53,216 nucleotides of DNA from an uncultured Lachnospiraceae bacterium (GCA_947627245.1 CANQVH010000020.1:1-53216), one strand, 5' to 3'. Positions 42,723 through 51,228 are shown, counted from the first letter of the stretch. Translations and numbers: made by a program. Notes: generated by a model not told the origin, from the letters alone.

Positions 42723-43769
42723 ATGAGTTTTATCGGAAAAGGATTGCTCGCCTTGATATGGCTGATTGTCGTGCCGACTCTCGCAGGCTCTTTGTTCCTG
42801 CGCCGAAAAAAGACGCACTCGTGGATCGAATGCTTTCTCGTCGGCTATCTGTTTCTCTTTTCACTGTTCGAGCTGCTGACGCTTCCCATGATCCGTTTTA
42901 AGGCTCCTCTGCATGTTCTTGTGATCTGCTTTGGAGTTCCAAGCGGAGCCGCCGCGCTCGCCGGCGCTTTCTCCCTCATCCGGATGAAGCGCATCCGCAA
43001 ACCGGACGTCGCAGGGCCCCTGCGCCAGAGCTCGCCCTTTTTGTGGGCGGCGCTTCTGCTGATCGTTTTTCAGCTTGCCGTCGTAGCCGTGTACGCGCAC
43101 TTCGATGAGGACGATGCGTTCTACGTAGCCGCGGGCACTACCGCGGTCGAGACGGACACAATCTTCGAGATCAGCGCCTACACCGGCGCTCCGTACACCA
43201 AGATCCCGCAGAGATATATCCTGTCTCCGTTCCCGATCTTTCTGGCGGTCGTCAGCCGTCTCTGCGGCGGACTGCATCCGGCCATCGTCGCGCACACGAT
43301 CTTTCCGCCGGTATTTCTGATCTGCGTATACTGCACCGTGTACCTGATCGCCCGGAAATGGTTCGAAGACGACCAAAACGCGCGGGGCATCTTCCTGTTT
43401 CTGACCGCTATGCTCTGCTGGTTCTCCGCGTATTCCGTCTACAGCGCAGGAAATTTCCAGATGGTGCGGCTCTGGCAGGGCAAGGCAATGCTCGCCTCGT
43501 TCCTGCTTCCGCTCATCTTTTATCTTTCTCTTTCCATTATTTTGGAAGAACAGCCGCAGTACCCATGGTTTCTGCTGCTTCTGGCGGACGTCGCAGGCTG
43601 CCTGCTCAGCTCGATGGGCATCATCCTCGCGCCGCTGATGATCGGTATTTTCGCCCTGCTCGGACTGCTGCGCTTCCGCAGCCTGAAGCGGACTGTATAC
43701 GCCCTGTCCTGCTGCATCCCGTCGGCCGCGCTGGGCGCCGTTTATCTTTATATCCGGCACATTACCTGA
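42723..43769 (+). CDS. DUF6077-like polytopic membrane protein (N-terminal part?)
   Basis: This 348-residue protein has about nine membrane helices. A conserved extracytoplasmic segment after helix 4 (YAHFDEDDAFYVAAGTTAVE) and an adjacent YTGAPY motif resemble DUF6077, a family with a GT-C glycosyltransferase-like layout. The Asp-Glu-Asp-Asp motif would be the catalytic acidic site if so. The protein ends abruptly after a helix (YLYIRHIT). The next gene begins at 43848 with another set of helices and a soluble C-terminus, so the two may be halves of one longer protein. The start follows AGGAGAAATTTC. Confidence 0.7.
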   Translation: MSFIGKGLLALIWLIVVPTLAGSLFLRRKKTHSWIECFLVGYLFLFSLFELLTLPMIRFKAPLHVLVICFGVPSGAAALAGAFSLIRMKRIRKPDVAGPLRQSSPFLWAALLLIVFQLAVVAVYAHFDEDDAFYVAAGTTAVETDTIFEISAYTGAPYTKIPQRYILSPFPIFLAVVSRLCGGLHPAIVAHTIFPPVFLICVYCTVYLIARKWFEDDQNARGIFLFLTAMLCWFSAYSVYSAGNFQMVRLWQGKAMLASFLLPLIFYLSLSIILEEQPQYPWFLLLLADVAGCLLSSMGIILAPLMIGIFALLGLLRFRSLKRTVYALSCCIPSAALGAVYLYIRHIT

Positions 43770-43847
43770 CCGCATCGGCAACGGAAGAAACTGACCGCGG
43801 ATTACGGTTTTTGCATTCGACTCATCACCTGACTGGAGGTATCCGAT

Positions 43848-44627
43848 ATGCTCAACGCGATACAATGGATCCGTCTCGCATGGACACGCTACTGGGGCGA
43901 CGGCTGGTATCAATATCTGCTGCTCGCCGCCGTGCTTTACCTTATCATTTTTCACAGAAAAAAAAGACACGTCCGGCAGGTGCTTATTTTCTCCGCGTGT
44001 CTGTTGTTCATCTTTCTTTTTCCGCTTACCGCGAAATGCATCTTTTTCTGCATCGGGTACACGGTCTATTGGCGGGTGCTGTGGCTGCTTCCGCTGATCC
44101 CTGTGATCGCCCTCGCCGCGACGGAATTCGTCCGCAGCAGACCGTCCAAGGTCACGCAGACGATCCTGCTTCTTTTGTGCTGCGGCGCAATCGCGCTGAG
44201 CGGTAAGGACATGCTGAGCGCCAACAGCTATATCCGGACGGAAAATCGGGCGAAGGTGCCGGACGAGGTCGCGCAGGTCGGCAACATGATCCGCGCAGAG
44301 GCGGAAAAAGACGGGCTCTCGGAGATCTGTGTGATGGCAGACGACCATATTGTCTCATTCCTGAGAGTGTACGACGCTTCGATCCTTCAGGGTTACGGCA
44401 GAGCCTTAGGTGGTCTGATGAACGGCTACTGCTACTTTGTGTTCCGCCTGATGCGCGAACCTGAGCCGCTTAATTACCGGCGAATCGCATGGATGACAAA
44501 GGGCTCCGGCTGCAACTTCCTTGTTCTCCACGTACCCGACGACAAGCTTCGCAAGGTCACGCAATTCGGATTTGTAAAGATCGGGGACGTCGGGGCGTAC
44601 TCTGTCTTCCAGCTCGAAGAATCCTGA
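43848..44627 (+). CDS. Membrane protein, possible C-terminal half of the DUF6077-like protein
   Basis: This 259-residue protein has four N-terminal membrane helices (about residues 22-145), then a soluble domain (EVAQVGNMIRAEAEKDGLSE, ICVMADDHIVSFLRVYDASI) like the C-terminal extracellular domain of GT-C glycosyltransferases. It begins MLNAIQWIRLAWTRYWGDGW after CTGGAGGTATCCGAT. The previous gene stops 78 bases upstream on the same strand. The order, spacing and complementary domain content suggest a split ancestral gene, or a two-subunit enzyme. It is followed by maf on the opposite strand. Confidence 0.65.
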   Translation: MLNAIQWIRLAWTRYWGDGWYQYLLLAAVLYLIIFHRKKRHVRQVLIFSACLLFIFLFPLTAKCIFFCIGYTVYWRVLWLLPLIPVIALAATEFVRSRPSKVTQTILLLLCCGAIALSGKDMLSANSYIRTENRAKVPDEVAQVGNMIRAEAEKDGLSEICVMADDHIVSFLRVYDASILQGYGRALGGLMNGYCYFVFRLMREPEPLNYRRIAWMTKGSGCNFLVLHVPDDKLRKVTQFGFVKIGDVGAYSVFQLEES

Positions 44628-44645
44628 TCCGTCGGCGCCTACGCT

Positions 44646-45224
44646 TCACAGGTATTGTTTCAGCACCTGATACAAGGCCGCCACGGGCAGACCGACTACG
44701 TTGTTGTAGTCCCCTTCGATCGACTCTACCCATGCGGCAAACGCGCCTTGGATCCCGTAGGCTCCTGCCTTGTCCATCGGCTCTCCGGTATCGATGTACC
44801 CTTCTGTCTCCTCATCGGTCATCGGGTACACATGTACCTTCGTCTCGCAGGAAAAAACGCGGCTCTTCCTGTCCGCGCCGTCTTTTGCTCCATCCTTTAC
44901 AAGAACCGCAACGCCGGTAAACACCGAGTGCGTACTGCCCTGAATCTCGCGCAGCATCCGCCGCGCGCTTTCCCGATCCTTCGGCTTTCCCATGATCTTT
45001 CCGTTCTGCCATACGATCGTGTCCGCGCCGATCACAATGCCCTCGTCAACATCGGCCGCCACAGCCTCAGCCTTCTGCAAAGCAAGCTCCTCCACCACTT
45101 CGCCCGGAAGCCGTTTCGTGATCGTCTCCTCCGCTTTGCTCGGCACGACCTCAAACTCCAGTCCGATCTGCCGCAGCAGTTCGCTTCTCCTCGGCGACGC
45201 CGACGCAAGTATGATCTTTTTCAT
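44646..45224 (-). CDS. maf: Maf family nucleotide pyrophosphatase
   Basis: This 192-residue protein hydrolyses non-canonical nucleoside triphosphates, a house-cleaning role linked to septum formation. It has the family N-terminus MKKIILASASPRRSELLRQI with the phosphate-binding SASPRR, the catalytic-region Asp in IGADTIVWQNG, and a C-terminal EGDYNNVVGLPVAAL. The Maf dTTP/UTP class is implied by this last motif. GAGGAATATT precedes the ATG. Just upstream on the same strand is a 52-residue small protein gene. Confidence 0.95.
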   Translation of the reverse strand: MKKIILASASPRRSELLRQIGLEFEVVPSKAEETITKRLPGEVVEELALQKAEAVAADVDEGIVIGADTIVWQNGKIMGKPKDRESARRMLREIQGSTHSVFTGVAVLVKDGAKDGADRKSRVFSCETKVHVYPMTDEETEGYIDTGEPMDKAGAYGIQGAFAAWVESIEGDYNNVVGLPVAALYQVLKQYL

Positions 45225-45260
45225 AAAAAATATTCCTCGTCTGCTTTCTGTGCGGATCCC

Positions 45261-45419
45261 CTACTGCCGGATATAAATTCCCTGCGACTCGATAAAGTCA
45301 TCGAGATCCGCGATCGTCTCCTCCGCCCATGTCTCGCTGATCTCCGTCTTCGGAAAATCCGGCGTCCGGGTCAGATTTTCTTCGTTTTTGTTGTTCTTTT
45401 TCTGTTTTTCCTCTGCCAT
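45261..45419 (-). CDS. Small acidic protein of unknown function (52 residues)
   Basis: This short gene begins with ATG at 45417-45419 after a strong GAGGAGGGG site and ends with TAG at 45261-45263. The product has a basic and Asn-rich N-terminus (MAEEKQKKNNKNEENLTRTP), then an acidic segment (ISETWAEETIADLDDFIESQ) and ends GIYIRQ. It is hydrophilic and has no signal. Small proteins ending in a DDFIESQGIYIR-like tail recur in Lachnospiraceae, but the function is unknown. It lies between cysE and maf on the same strand. Confidence 0.7.
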   Translation of the reverse strand: MAEEKQKKNNKNEENLTRTPDFPKTEISETWAEETIADLDDFIESQGIYIRQ

Positions 45420-45513
45420 CGCTTATACCCCTCCTCATAAACTGCACGGTGAATCGCGCGTCGGGCTCAACGTCTGCCGATGCCGCCGGCAACCTGATTT
45501 AACGCGTCGGCGC

Positions 45514-46452
45514 TCAGCCCTTCCAGAAGCCTTCCTGACCGAGCTCGGTCATGCTTACGCGGCCCTTGATCTGAAGCTCCGGATTCTTGATGCTCACCCT
45601 CGTCCCGCCCGGAACCGAGGATGTGATAAACGCGTTTGAACCGATCGTCGCGCCCTCGCCGATGACCGTCTCTCCTCCGAGGATGGACGCCCCTGAGTAC
45701 ACCGTGACATTGTCCTCCAGCGTCGGATGACGCTTGGAGCCGCGCAGATTCTGCCCGCCTCTCGTGGAAAGCGCGCCGAGCGTTACGCCCTGATAGATTT
45801 TCACACCAGTGCCGATCTCGGTCGTCTCGCCGACGACGACGCCCGTACCGTGGTCGATAAAAAAGTAGCTGCCGATCGTCGCGCCCGGATGGATGTCGAT
45901 CCCGGTCAGGCTGTGCGCGTGCTCCGTCATGATCCTCGGGATCATCGGGACGCCCAGAATATGCAGCTCGTGCGCGATCCGATACACGGTGATCGCGAAA
46001 ACGCCCGGATAGGAAAAAATTACCTCATCCGTATTGAACGCAGCCGGATCTCCGTCATACGCCGCCTGCACGTCCATCGCGAGGATCGCGCGCAGCGCCG
46101 GAAGCCGCTCCATGAACGCGTCGACGATTTCTTCCGCCTTCGCAAGCGCCTCCCGCTCGTTTGCCGGAAGCTCGACTTTGTGGTACAGCGCCTTTGTCAC
46201 CTGTTTCGCAAGCCGGTACTTGATATCCTCCAAAAGCTCGCCCACATGATATTCGATCGAATCCTGATTGAGATTCTTGAGTTCAAAAAAGCCGGGAAAC
46301 ACAACACATCGGATCTTTTCCAGCAGGTCGATTATGATCTCATTGTTCAGCCGATGCTCCATATCTATGCTGCAGATCTGCGGGTATTCCCGATAGCTCT
46401 CCAGAATTTCTCCCACCAACCTGTCGATCTTCTTTTTGCCCGAATTTTGCAT
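45514..46452 (-). CDS. cysE: Serine O-acetyltransferase (CysE/EpsC type)
   Basis: This 312-residue enzyme makes O-acetyl-L-serine from serine and acetyl-CoA for cysteine synthesis. The C-terminal left-handed beta-helix is visible as a run of hexapeptide repeats (DIHPGATIGSYFFIDHGTGV, then VVGETTEIGTGVKIYQGVTL), with the conserved His-Asp of the active site, and ends KGRVSMTELG. The long N-terminal helical domain fits the EpsC-type longer enzymes. The ATG at 46450-46452 follows AAAGG and gives MQNSGKKK; the upstream in-frame methionine lacks a site. No cysteine synthase gene is adjacent. Confidence 0.94.
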   Translation of the reverse strand: MQNSGKKKIDRLVGEILESYREYPQICSIDMEHRLNNEIIIDLLEKIRCVVFPGFFELKNLNQDSIEYHVGELLEDIKYRLAKQVTKALYHKVELPANEREALAKAEEIVDAFMERLPALRAILAMDVQAAYDGDPAAFNTDEVIFSYPGVFAITVYRIAHELHILGVPMIPRIMTEHAHSLTGIDIHPGATIGSYFFIDHGTGVVVGETTEIGTGVKIYQGVTLGALSTRGGQNLRGSKRHPTLEDNVTVYSGASILGGETVIGEGATIGSNAFITSSVPGGTRVSIKNPELQIKGRVSMTELGQEGFWKG

Positions 46453-46530
46453 TGCAAGGTTTCCTTTCCTGCCTTTTCTTTGATAAAGCCCACGGATCGC
46501 TATATAGCTTCGCACTCCCGCGCCTTATCA

Positions 46531-47610
46531 CTAATACGCCATATTGCAGATCTGGTAAAGCATCGCTTCCGTCACCTCATAAGGTACGTTGCGCAGCTTG
46601 GATTCGTTCGCCATAATGCCTCTGACCGCGCGCGTCACCAACTCGTCGTCCGCCTCCAGCGGTCCGATCAGATTGTGCATGAACGCGGAAAAATACTGCA
46701 TATCCGGAAACCCGATCAGCCCGAGCACCTTTTTGCGCAGCAACGGACCTGCCATCGAAAGATAACCCGGCAGGAAATACCCGACCGCCTTGCCGTGCGG
46801 CACGCCCATTTCGTAGGTAAAATAATAGCTCAGTCCGTGCGGAAGCGACGTCCCGGTGTGCGCGATCGCCATACCCGCAAGCGTGGACGCGAAGAGAAGC
46901 GTATCGCATTCCTCCGCCGTCAGGCTCGCGCCGATCAGCACGTTCTTGACGCTGCTCCAGACGCCCATGCCGTACTCGCAGAGCATGTGGCTGAAATCGG
47001 TCGCCTGCGTATTGATGTAACTCTCGATAAAATGTCCAAGCGCGTCGACCGCCGTGTTTATCAGGATCTGCTTCGGCAAATTCTGAAGATATTTTCCGTC
47101 CACAAGCGCGTACGCAGGGTAGACTCTGTGCGGCAGGCTCGCCTTGATGTGCTGCTCATGAATCGTCAAGATCGCATACGGCGTCGCCTCGGAGCCGGTG
47201 CCGCAGGTCGTCGGCACCTCCACGACCGGGAGCGCCGCTGCCTTCTCTCCTTTTCGGTACAGGAAGTCTGCTCCCTCCTCCTTCTGCGCGATCATGAGCG
47301 CAACCGCCTTGGCCGCGTCCATCGGAGAACCGCCGCCGATCCCGATCACGAAATCCGCCTGTTCCTTCACGCCCAGATCCCTGATCTGCATCACCAGCTC
47401 GATCGACGGATTCTCCTCCACCGCGTCAAAGATTACATACTCCGCGCCCTGATCCTTCAGGGTGTCCGTGACGTCGGCAAGCGCGCCGTTTCCGGCCGAG
47501 CTTTTGCCGGTCACGATCAGAGCCCTGCGCCCGAGCTTCGCCCACTCGGCGCCGTACTTCCTTACGCAGTCCCTCTCACTGTAGATTTTTGTCGGTAAAT
47601 AAAAATACAT
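46531..47610 (-). CDS. Iron-containing alcohol dehydrogenase
   Basis: This 359-residue group III (iron) dehydrogenase has an NAD(P)-binding N-terminus with VIGIGGGSPMDAAKAVALMI near residue 88. Metal ligands lie in NTAVDALGHFIESYIN near 187 and SLPHGLSYYFTYEMGVPHGKAVG near 257, which supply Asp and three His. It probably reduces aldehydes to alcohols during fermentation. The substrate cannot be read from sequence; butanol-type and 1,3-propanediol-type enzymes are both possible. GGGGGAGATAAGGG precedes the ATG. It lies 79 bases upstream of cysE on the same strand. Confidence 0.93.
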   Translation of the reverse strand: MYFYLPTKIYSERDCVRKYGAEWAKLGRRALIVTGKSSAGNGALADVTDTLKDQGAEYVIFDAVEENPSIELVMQIRDLGVKEQADFVIGIGGGSPMDAAKAVALMIAQKEEGADFLYRKGEKAAALPVVEVPTTCGTGSEATPYAILTIHEQHIKASLPHRVYPAYALVDGKYLQNLPKQILINTAVDALGHFIESYINTQATDFSHMLCEYGMGVWSSVKNVLIGASLTAEECDTLLFASTLAGMAIAHTGTSLPHGLSYYFTYEMGVPHGKAVGYFLPGYLSMAGPLLRKKVLGLIGFPDMQYFSAFMHNLIGPLEADDELVTRAVRGIMANESKLRNVPYEVTEAMLYQICNMAY

Positions 47611-47649
47611 CCCTTATCTCCCCCTCCGTGAAATGTCCGTTTCCCCTTC

Positions 47650-48351
47650 TCAGAACAATTTCCCGACGTCTTCCTTCAGATCCTCAGCCGCTTCTTTGAG
47701 CTCGTCAGCCGCGTTTCCGGCAACCTCCTTCGCGCCCTCGACGATATCCTCCGCCTTTTCCTTCGCCGCGTCCGCAAGATCCTCCGCCGTATCCTTTACT
47801 TCCTCCGCGACGTCTCCGGCCATGTCCTTCGCTTCTTCTACCGCATCGGCCGCCGCGTCCTTCACTTCCTCCGCGACGTCTCCGGCCATGTCCTTCGCTT
47901 CTTCTACCGTCTCAGTCGCCGCGTCCTTCACTTCCTCCGCATCGATCACTACCGAAGCCTCGTCCTCCTCGTCGGCCGTTTCAACCGGCTCAGGCATTTT
48001 GCTGCCGCAGTTCGGGCAGAACCGCTCGTCGGCAGACACCTCCGTATTGCAACTCTCGCAGAGAACAACGCCCTTCACCTCGCGCAACTGCTCCTTGAGC
48101 TGCTCGATCTCGACCGTCTTGTCGTTGATCGTCCGGACGAACTCTTCAAACCCCTCCGGAACGCTGTCCTGATGAAGCTCATAAAATTTCTTTCCGATCT
48201 CGGAATAAATGTGCTCGATCTGCTTCTTCGCGTCGCTGACCTTGCCGTTGAGCTGACGGATCTTGTTCAGCTTCTGGACCTCCTCCGCCGTATCCTTGCC
48301 CAACTGCTTTACCTTCTGTGTAAATTTCTGTGTAAGATCATTGAAATCCAT
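47650..48351 (-). CDS. Zinc-ribbon protein with LEA-like repeats
   Basis: This 233-residue protein has three parts. An N-terminal coiled helical segment (MDFNDLTQKFTQKVKQLGKD, about 1-95) comes first. A zinc ribbon at about 96-120 follows, with two Cys pairs (CESCNTE and FCPNCGSKMPE). The C-terminal half is built of a 22-residue repeat EEVKDAA...EEAKDMAGDVA, in the manner of LEA or YtxH-type proteins with 11-residue periodicity. It has no signal peptide, so it is probably cytoplasmic, perhaps a stress or chaperone-like factor. The ATG at 48349-48351 follows ATGGAGGAAAACGAT; a start five codons upstream lacks a site. Confidence 0.8.
   Translation of the reverse strand: MDFNDLTQKFTQKVKQLGKDTAEEVQKLNKIRQLNGKVSDAKKQIEHIYSEIGKKFYELHQDSVPEGFEEFVRTINDKTVEIEQLKEQLREVKGVVLCESCNTEVSADERFCPNCGSKMPEPVETADEEDEASVVIDAEEVKDAATETVEEAKDMAGDVAEEVKDAAADAVEEAKDMAGDVAEEVKDTAEDLADAAKEKAEDIVEGAKEVAGNAADELKEAAEDLKEDVGKLF
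47798..47940 (-). repeat. 66-bp coding tandem repeat
   Basis: A 66-bp unit beginning ACTTCCTCCGCGACGTCTCC occurs at 47798 and 47864, with a shorter copy at 47930. It encodes the 22-residue LEA-like unit. The first two copies are nearly identical, indicating recent duplication. Confidence 0.85.
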
Positions 48352-48406
48352 ATCGTTTTCCTCCATGATTTGTTAATTATAAAATTTTCTCCTGTATCGG
48401 GTGACT

Positions 48407-48748
48407 TTATTCATTGTAGATCAATGCCATAAACACGAGATCGCTCTCAGAATTGTTCTCGATCGCATGACCCTGCCCTACTTCAATGCAGCACACGTCT
48501 CCGGGGCCGACCTCCGTTCGGGAACCGTCGTTGTCGACAAAGATTCCTTTTCCCTCCAAAATAAAATACGGCTCCGTGTCTCCGATGTGCTCATGAAAGC
48601 CGATGCTGCAGCCCGGTTTCAGCGTGATCCGCGCGTAGAGCCTTCCGTGTCCGTTCATCTCTTCCTTCGACACAATGTGCTCCAGCAGGACTTCTCCGTT
48701 GCCTCCGCGCATGTTTTTCCTTATTTCCGTAGTTGGCTTCCTTACCAT
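48407..48748 (-). CDS. Cupin domain protein
   Basis: This 113-residue small protein is a single cupin barrel. The first metal motif is SIGFHEHIGDTEPYFILEGK near residue 50, with His-x-His and Glu, and the second is GPGDVCCIEVGQGHAIENNS near 82 with His. It probably binds a metal and a small ligand. Its substrate is unknown. The ATG at 48746-48748 follows AAAGGAGG; the upstream in-frame methionines lack a site. A strong promoter lies near 48835. The zinc-ribbon gene is next on the same strand. Confidence 0.9.
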   Translation of the reverse strand: MVRKPTTEIRKNMRGGNGEVLLEHIVSKEEMNGHGRLYARITLKPGCSIGFHEHIGDTEPYFILEGKGIFVDNDGSRTEVGPGDVCCIEVGQGHAIENNSESDLVFMALIYNE

Positions 48749-48834
48749 GCAGACGCCTCCTTTTCTTTTCCGCATTGTTGAAACGCGTACAGCCTGCGGC
48801 ATCCTCTGTCGCAGGATTTTGCAGATATATTTTC

Positions 48835-48864
48835 ATATTAAAAGAACTGCCCTGAAATGTCAAC
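48835..48864 (-). promoter_or_regulatory. Promoter of the cupin gene
   Basis: TTGACA (48859-48864) and TAATAT (48835-48840) with an 18-base spacer on the minus strand. A CCTGCG/CGCAGG hairpin lies in the leader near 48790-48815. Confidence 0.75.
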
Positions 48865-48933
48865 TTGATTAAGAAAGATTTCAGAAAATATCCGTTCCTA
48901 TTAGGAAGCGGCAACCGAAAGCTTTCCCGGCCT

Positions 48934-49956
48934 TTACTGCGCGCAATAGCTGCAGCTTTCACGCACGATCAACCGGCCCTGCATCTCGATCCGCACGTTT
49001 TCCCTGTGTCCCCCCGCGATCCGGTCCAGAAGCAGCAAGACCGCATGATGCGCCATCTCTCTCTTCGGAATGTTGATCGTCGTCAGCATCGGAGCCGTCG
49101 TCTCCGCCTCGCGGATGTTGTCGATTGAGATGATCGAGGGGAGATAACCCTTCCTGCGACGCGCCTTTAGCGCGTCAAATACGCCGAGCGCCGTGCTGTC
49201 GTTCGCGCAGAAGACCGCCGTCGGACGCTCCTGCTTCTCCAGAATCACATTCATCATCTGCCGCCCTTCCTGTCTTGTCTGGCTCGTGGGATAGACGTCG
49301 GAATAATCGAGCGGCAGCTTGTGCGCCATCAACGACTGATGATATCCGATGTACCGCGCCTCGTAGGAGCAGTCCCCGATGTACGCGATCTTCCTGTGTC
49401 CCAGTGAGATCAGATAATCCATCGCCATCTCGGCCGCCAAAGAACCGTCGCAAAACACCTCGTCATAGTCGAAGCTCGTCGGGTTGCGGTCGATCCCGAC
49501 AAGATTCTGGTACTGCTTTTTCAGGAACGGAAGCAGCTCCGGCGGACACTTTCCCAGCATGATAAGTCCGTCCGACGCCTGATCCGACGGATGCGTGCGG
49601 GAGATGTTTTGGGAACGGTTTATCATGTCCGGGAGCGTCAGAAGACGGTGCAGGACGCATTGGCGTTTCAGCAGGATCTCGCGGAGCACCTCGTAGAGCT
49701 CCTTGAAAAAAATGTCTTCCTCAAGCGTCTGAAATCTCGTCAGGAACACATCGATCCTCCGGTGCGTCTCCTGCGCGGACCGGCCGCTCTTCAACTGCTG
49801 CGCCGCATGGTTCGGAATATAGTCCAGCTTCCTCGCGGCATCCCAGATGCGATCCTGCAGCTCTCTGTCCCGGCACGTATAATCCGGACGGTTCAGGACG
49901 CGCGACACCGTGGCGACCGAAGCGCCGCTCATCTTCGCGATCTCTTTTATCGACAT
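48934..49956 (-). CDS. LacI-family transcriptional regulator
   Basis: This 340-residue regulator has an N-terminal LacI helix-turn-helix (MSIKEIAKMSGASVATVSRV then LNRPDYTCR) and a hinge (KLDYIPNHAAQQLKSGRSA) before a periplasmic-binding-type ligand domain. The ligand domain includes FFKELYEVLREILLKRQCVL and VLEKQERPTAVFCANDSTAL near 250. LacI regulators usually repress transport and catabolism genes until a small-molecule inducer binds. It is divergent from a nitrate/sulfonate/taurine-type ABC importer, which is the natural target. The ATG at 49954-49956 follows GGGGAGAG. Two matching candidate sites lie in the intergenic region. Confidence 0.93.
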   Translation of the reverse strand: MSIKEIAKMSGASVATVSRVLNRPDYTCRDRELQDRIWDAARKLDYIPNHAAQQLKSGRSAQETHRRIDVFLTRFQTLEEDIFFKELYEVLREILLKRQCVLHRLLTLPDMINRSQNISRTHPSDQASDGLIMLGKCPPELLPFLKKQYQNLVGIDRNPTSFDYDEVFCDGSLAAEMAMDYLISLGHRKIAYIGDCSYEARYIGYHQSLMAHKLPLDYSDVYPTSQTRQEGRQMMNVILEKQERPTAVFCANDSTALGVFDALKARRRKGYLPSIISIDNIREAETTAPMLTTINIPKREMAHHAVLLLLDRIAGGHRENVRIEMQGRLIVRESCSYCAQ

Positions 49957-49978
49957 AGCACTCTCCCCGTTTCTGTTT

Positions 49979-50079
49979 GATATCGTTTTCATTATATCGA
50001 GTCATTTTTTATTTAGATGCATTTATGATATCACATTTCTCCGGTTTTTCAACTCTTTTCTTGCTGTATACGTTTTCAT
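49979..50079. promoter_or_regulatory. Two matching candidate operator sites between lacI and the ABC operon
   Basis: GATATCGTTTTCAT (49979-49992) and GTATACGTTTTCAT (50066-50079) match at 12 of 14 positions and contain the ACGTTTT-like core typical of LacI-family sites. A TATAAT-like -10 (49996-50001 read on the minus strand) for the lacI gene lies next to the first. The rest of the gap (49957-50178) is AT-rich, with no gene seen. Confidence 0.45.
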
Positions 50080-50178
50080 ATTTTGTGTTGTCTTATCCTT
50101 CCGCAGAGAATAACATAGAAGAAGGTCGCAGGGCAAAACGGTTCTGCCGCCAAATGAATAACGGGAGTGTGAATCAAA

Positions 50179-51171
50179 ATGAGGAATCTGAAAAAATTAT
50201 CTCTGACAATCGGTCTGGCCTCTTTCGCCGTCGGTCTTGCGTCCGGCACGGCAGCCGCCAAGGACACGGAAGTGAACATCGGCTATTTTAACAACGTAAC
50301 ACATGCGCAAGCGCTCTACATGAAAGCGCAGGGAACGCTGGAGGATGCGCTTCCCGACGATGTGAAGATCAACTGGACCGCATTCAACGCCGGTCCGGCG
50401 GAGGTCGAAGCGCTCTTCGCAGAGGACATCGACATCGGATACATCGGACCGGTTCCGGCCATCACCGCGAACGTGCGCTCCGAGGGAGACGTGACCGTCC
50501 TGTGCGGCGCGGCCCAAGCGGGCGCGATCCTCGTGAAGTCCGCGGACGCCGAGATCTCATCGGTCGCCGACCTTGACGGAAAGACCGTCGCGATCCCGCA
50601 GCTCGGAAACACCCAGCATCTGTGCCTTCTGAAGCTCTTATCCGACAACGGACTCGCGCCGGTGGATCAGGGCGGAACCGTCACCGTGGCGGCTGTGGAA
50701 AACGCGGACGTCCTGAACATGATGGATCAGGGCAATATCGACGCCGCGCTTGTCCCCGAGCCGTGGGGCGCTACGCTGCTTAATGGAGGAGCCGAAATCG
50801 TCCTTGATTACGACGAGGTCTATCGGGACGGCGACTACCCCGTGACGGTCGTGGTCGTGCGCAACGAATTTCTGGAAGAGCATCCGGACATCGTCGACAC
50901 CTTTTTCGAGAAGCACACCGAAACGACCTCGCTTCTGCTCGAAGATCCGCAGGGAGCGGCCTCCGTCGTAAACGAGGAGCTGAACGAGGCGACCGGAAAA
51001 TCGCTGGAGCCGTCCATTCTGGATGAGGCGTTCGGAAGAATCATCTTCTCCGATGAAGTCAGCGAGGATGCAATGCAGAACTTTGCAGATATTTCTCTGG
51101 AACAGGGCTTCATTCTGGAGAGCTACGAAAATCTGTTCACCAATCGCCAAGAGCCACTGTCTGAGCAATAA
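50179..51171 (+). CDS. ABC transporter substrate-binding protein (NitT/TauT, SsuA-like)
   Basis: This 330-residue exported binding protein begins MRNLKKLSLTIGLASFAVGL with a signal peptide cleaved near TAAAKD. The mature protein has the NitT/TauT core NWTAFNAGPAEVEALFAEDI near residue 55 and IGYIGPVPAITA near 77, then DLDGKTVAIPQLGNTQHLCL near 128, typical of proteins that bind nitrate, taurine, aliphatic sulfonates or thiamine precursors. The mature N-terminus has no lipobox Cys, so retention at the surface is unexplained. GGGAG lies 11 bases before the ATG. It is first in a three-gene importer. Confidence 0.92.
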   Translation: MRNLKKLSLTIGLASFAVGLASGTAAAKDTEVNIGYFNNVTHAQALYMKAQGTLEDALPDDVKINWTAFNAGPAEVEALFAEDIDIGYIGPVPAITANVRSEGDVTVLCGAAQAGAILVKSADAEISSVADLDGKTVAIPQLGNTQHLCLLKLLSDNGLAPVDQGGTVTVAAVENADVLNMMDQGNIDAALVPEPWGATLLNGGAEIVLDYDEVYRDGDYPVTVVVVRNEFLEEHPDIVDTFFEKHTETTSLLLEDPQGAASVVNEELNEATGKSLEPSILDEAFGRIIFSDEVSEDAMQNFADISLEQGFILESYENLFTNRQEPLSEQ

Positions 51172-51228
51172 AAGTGCAATCTGATTGTACAAAATTTCCG
51201 TCGATGCGGCGATAGAATGGAGTCTGAG

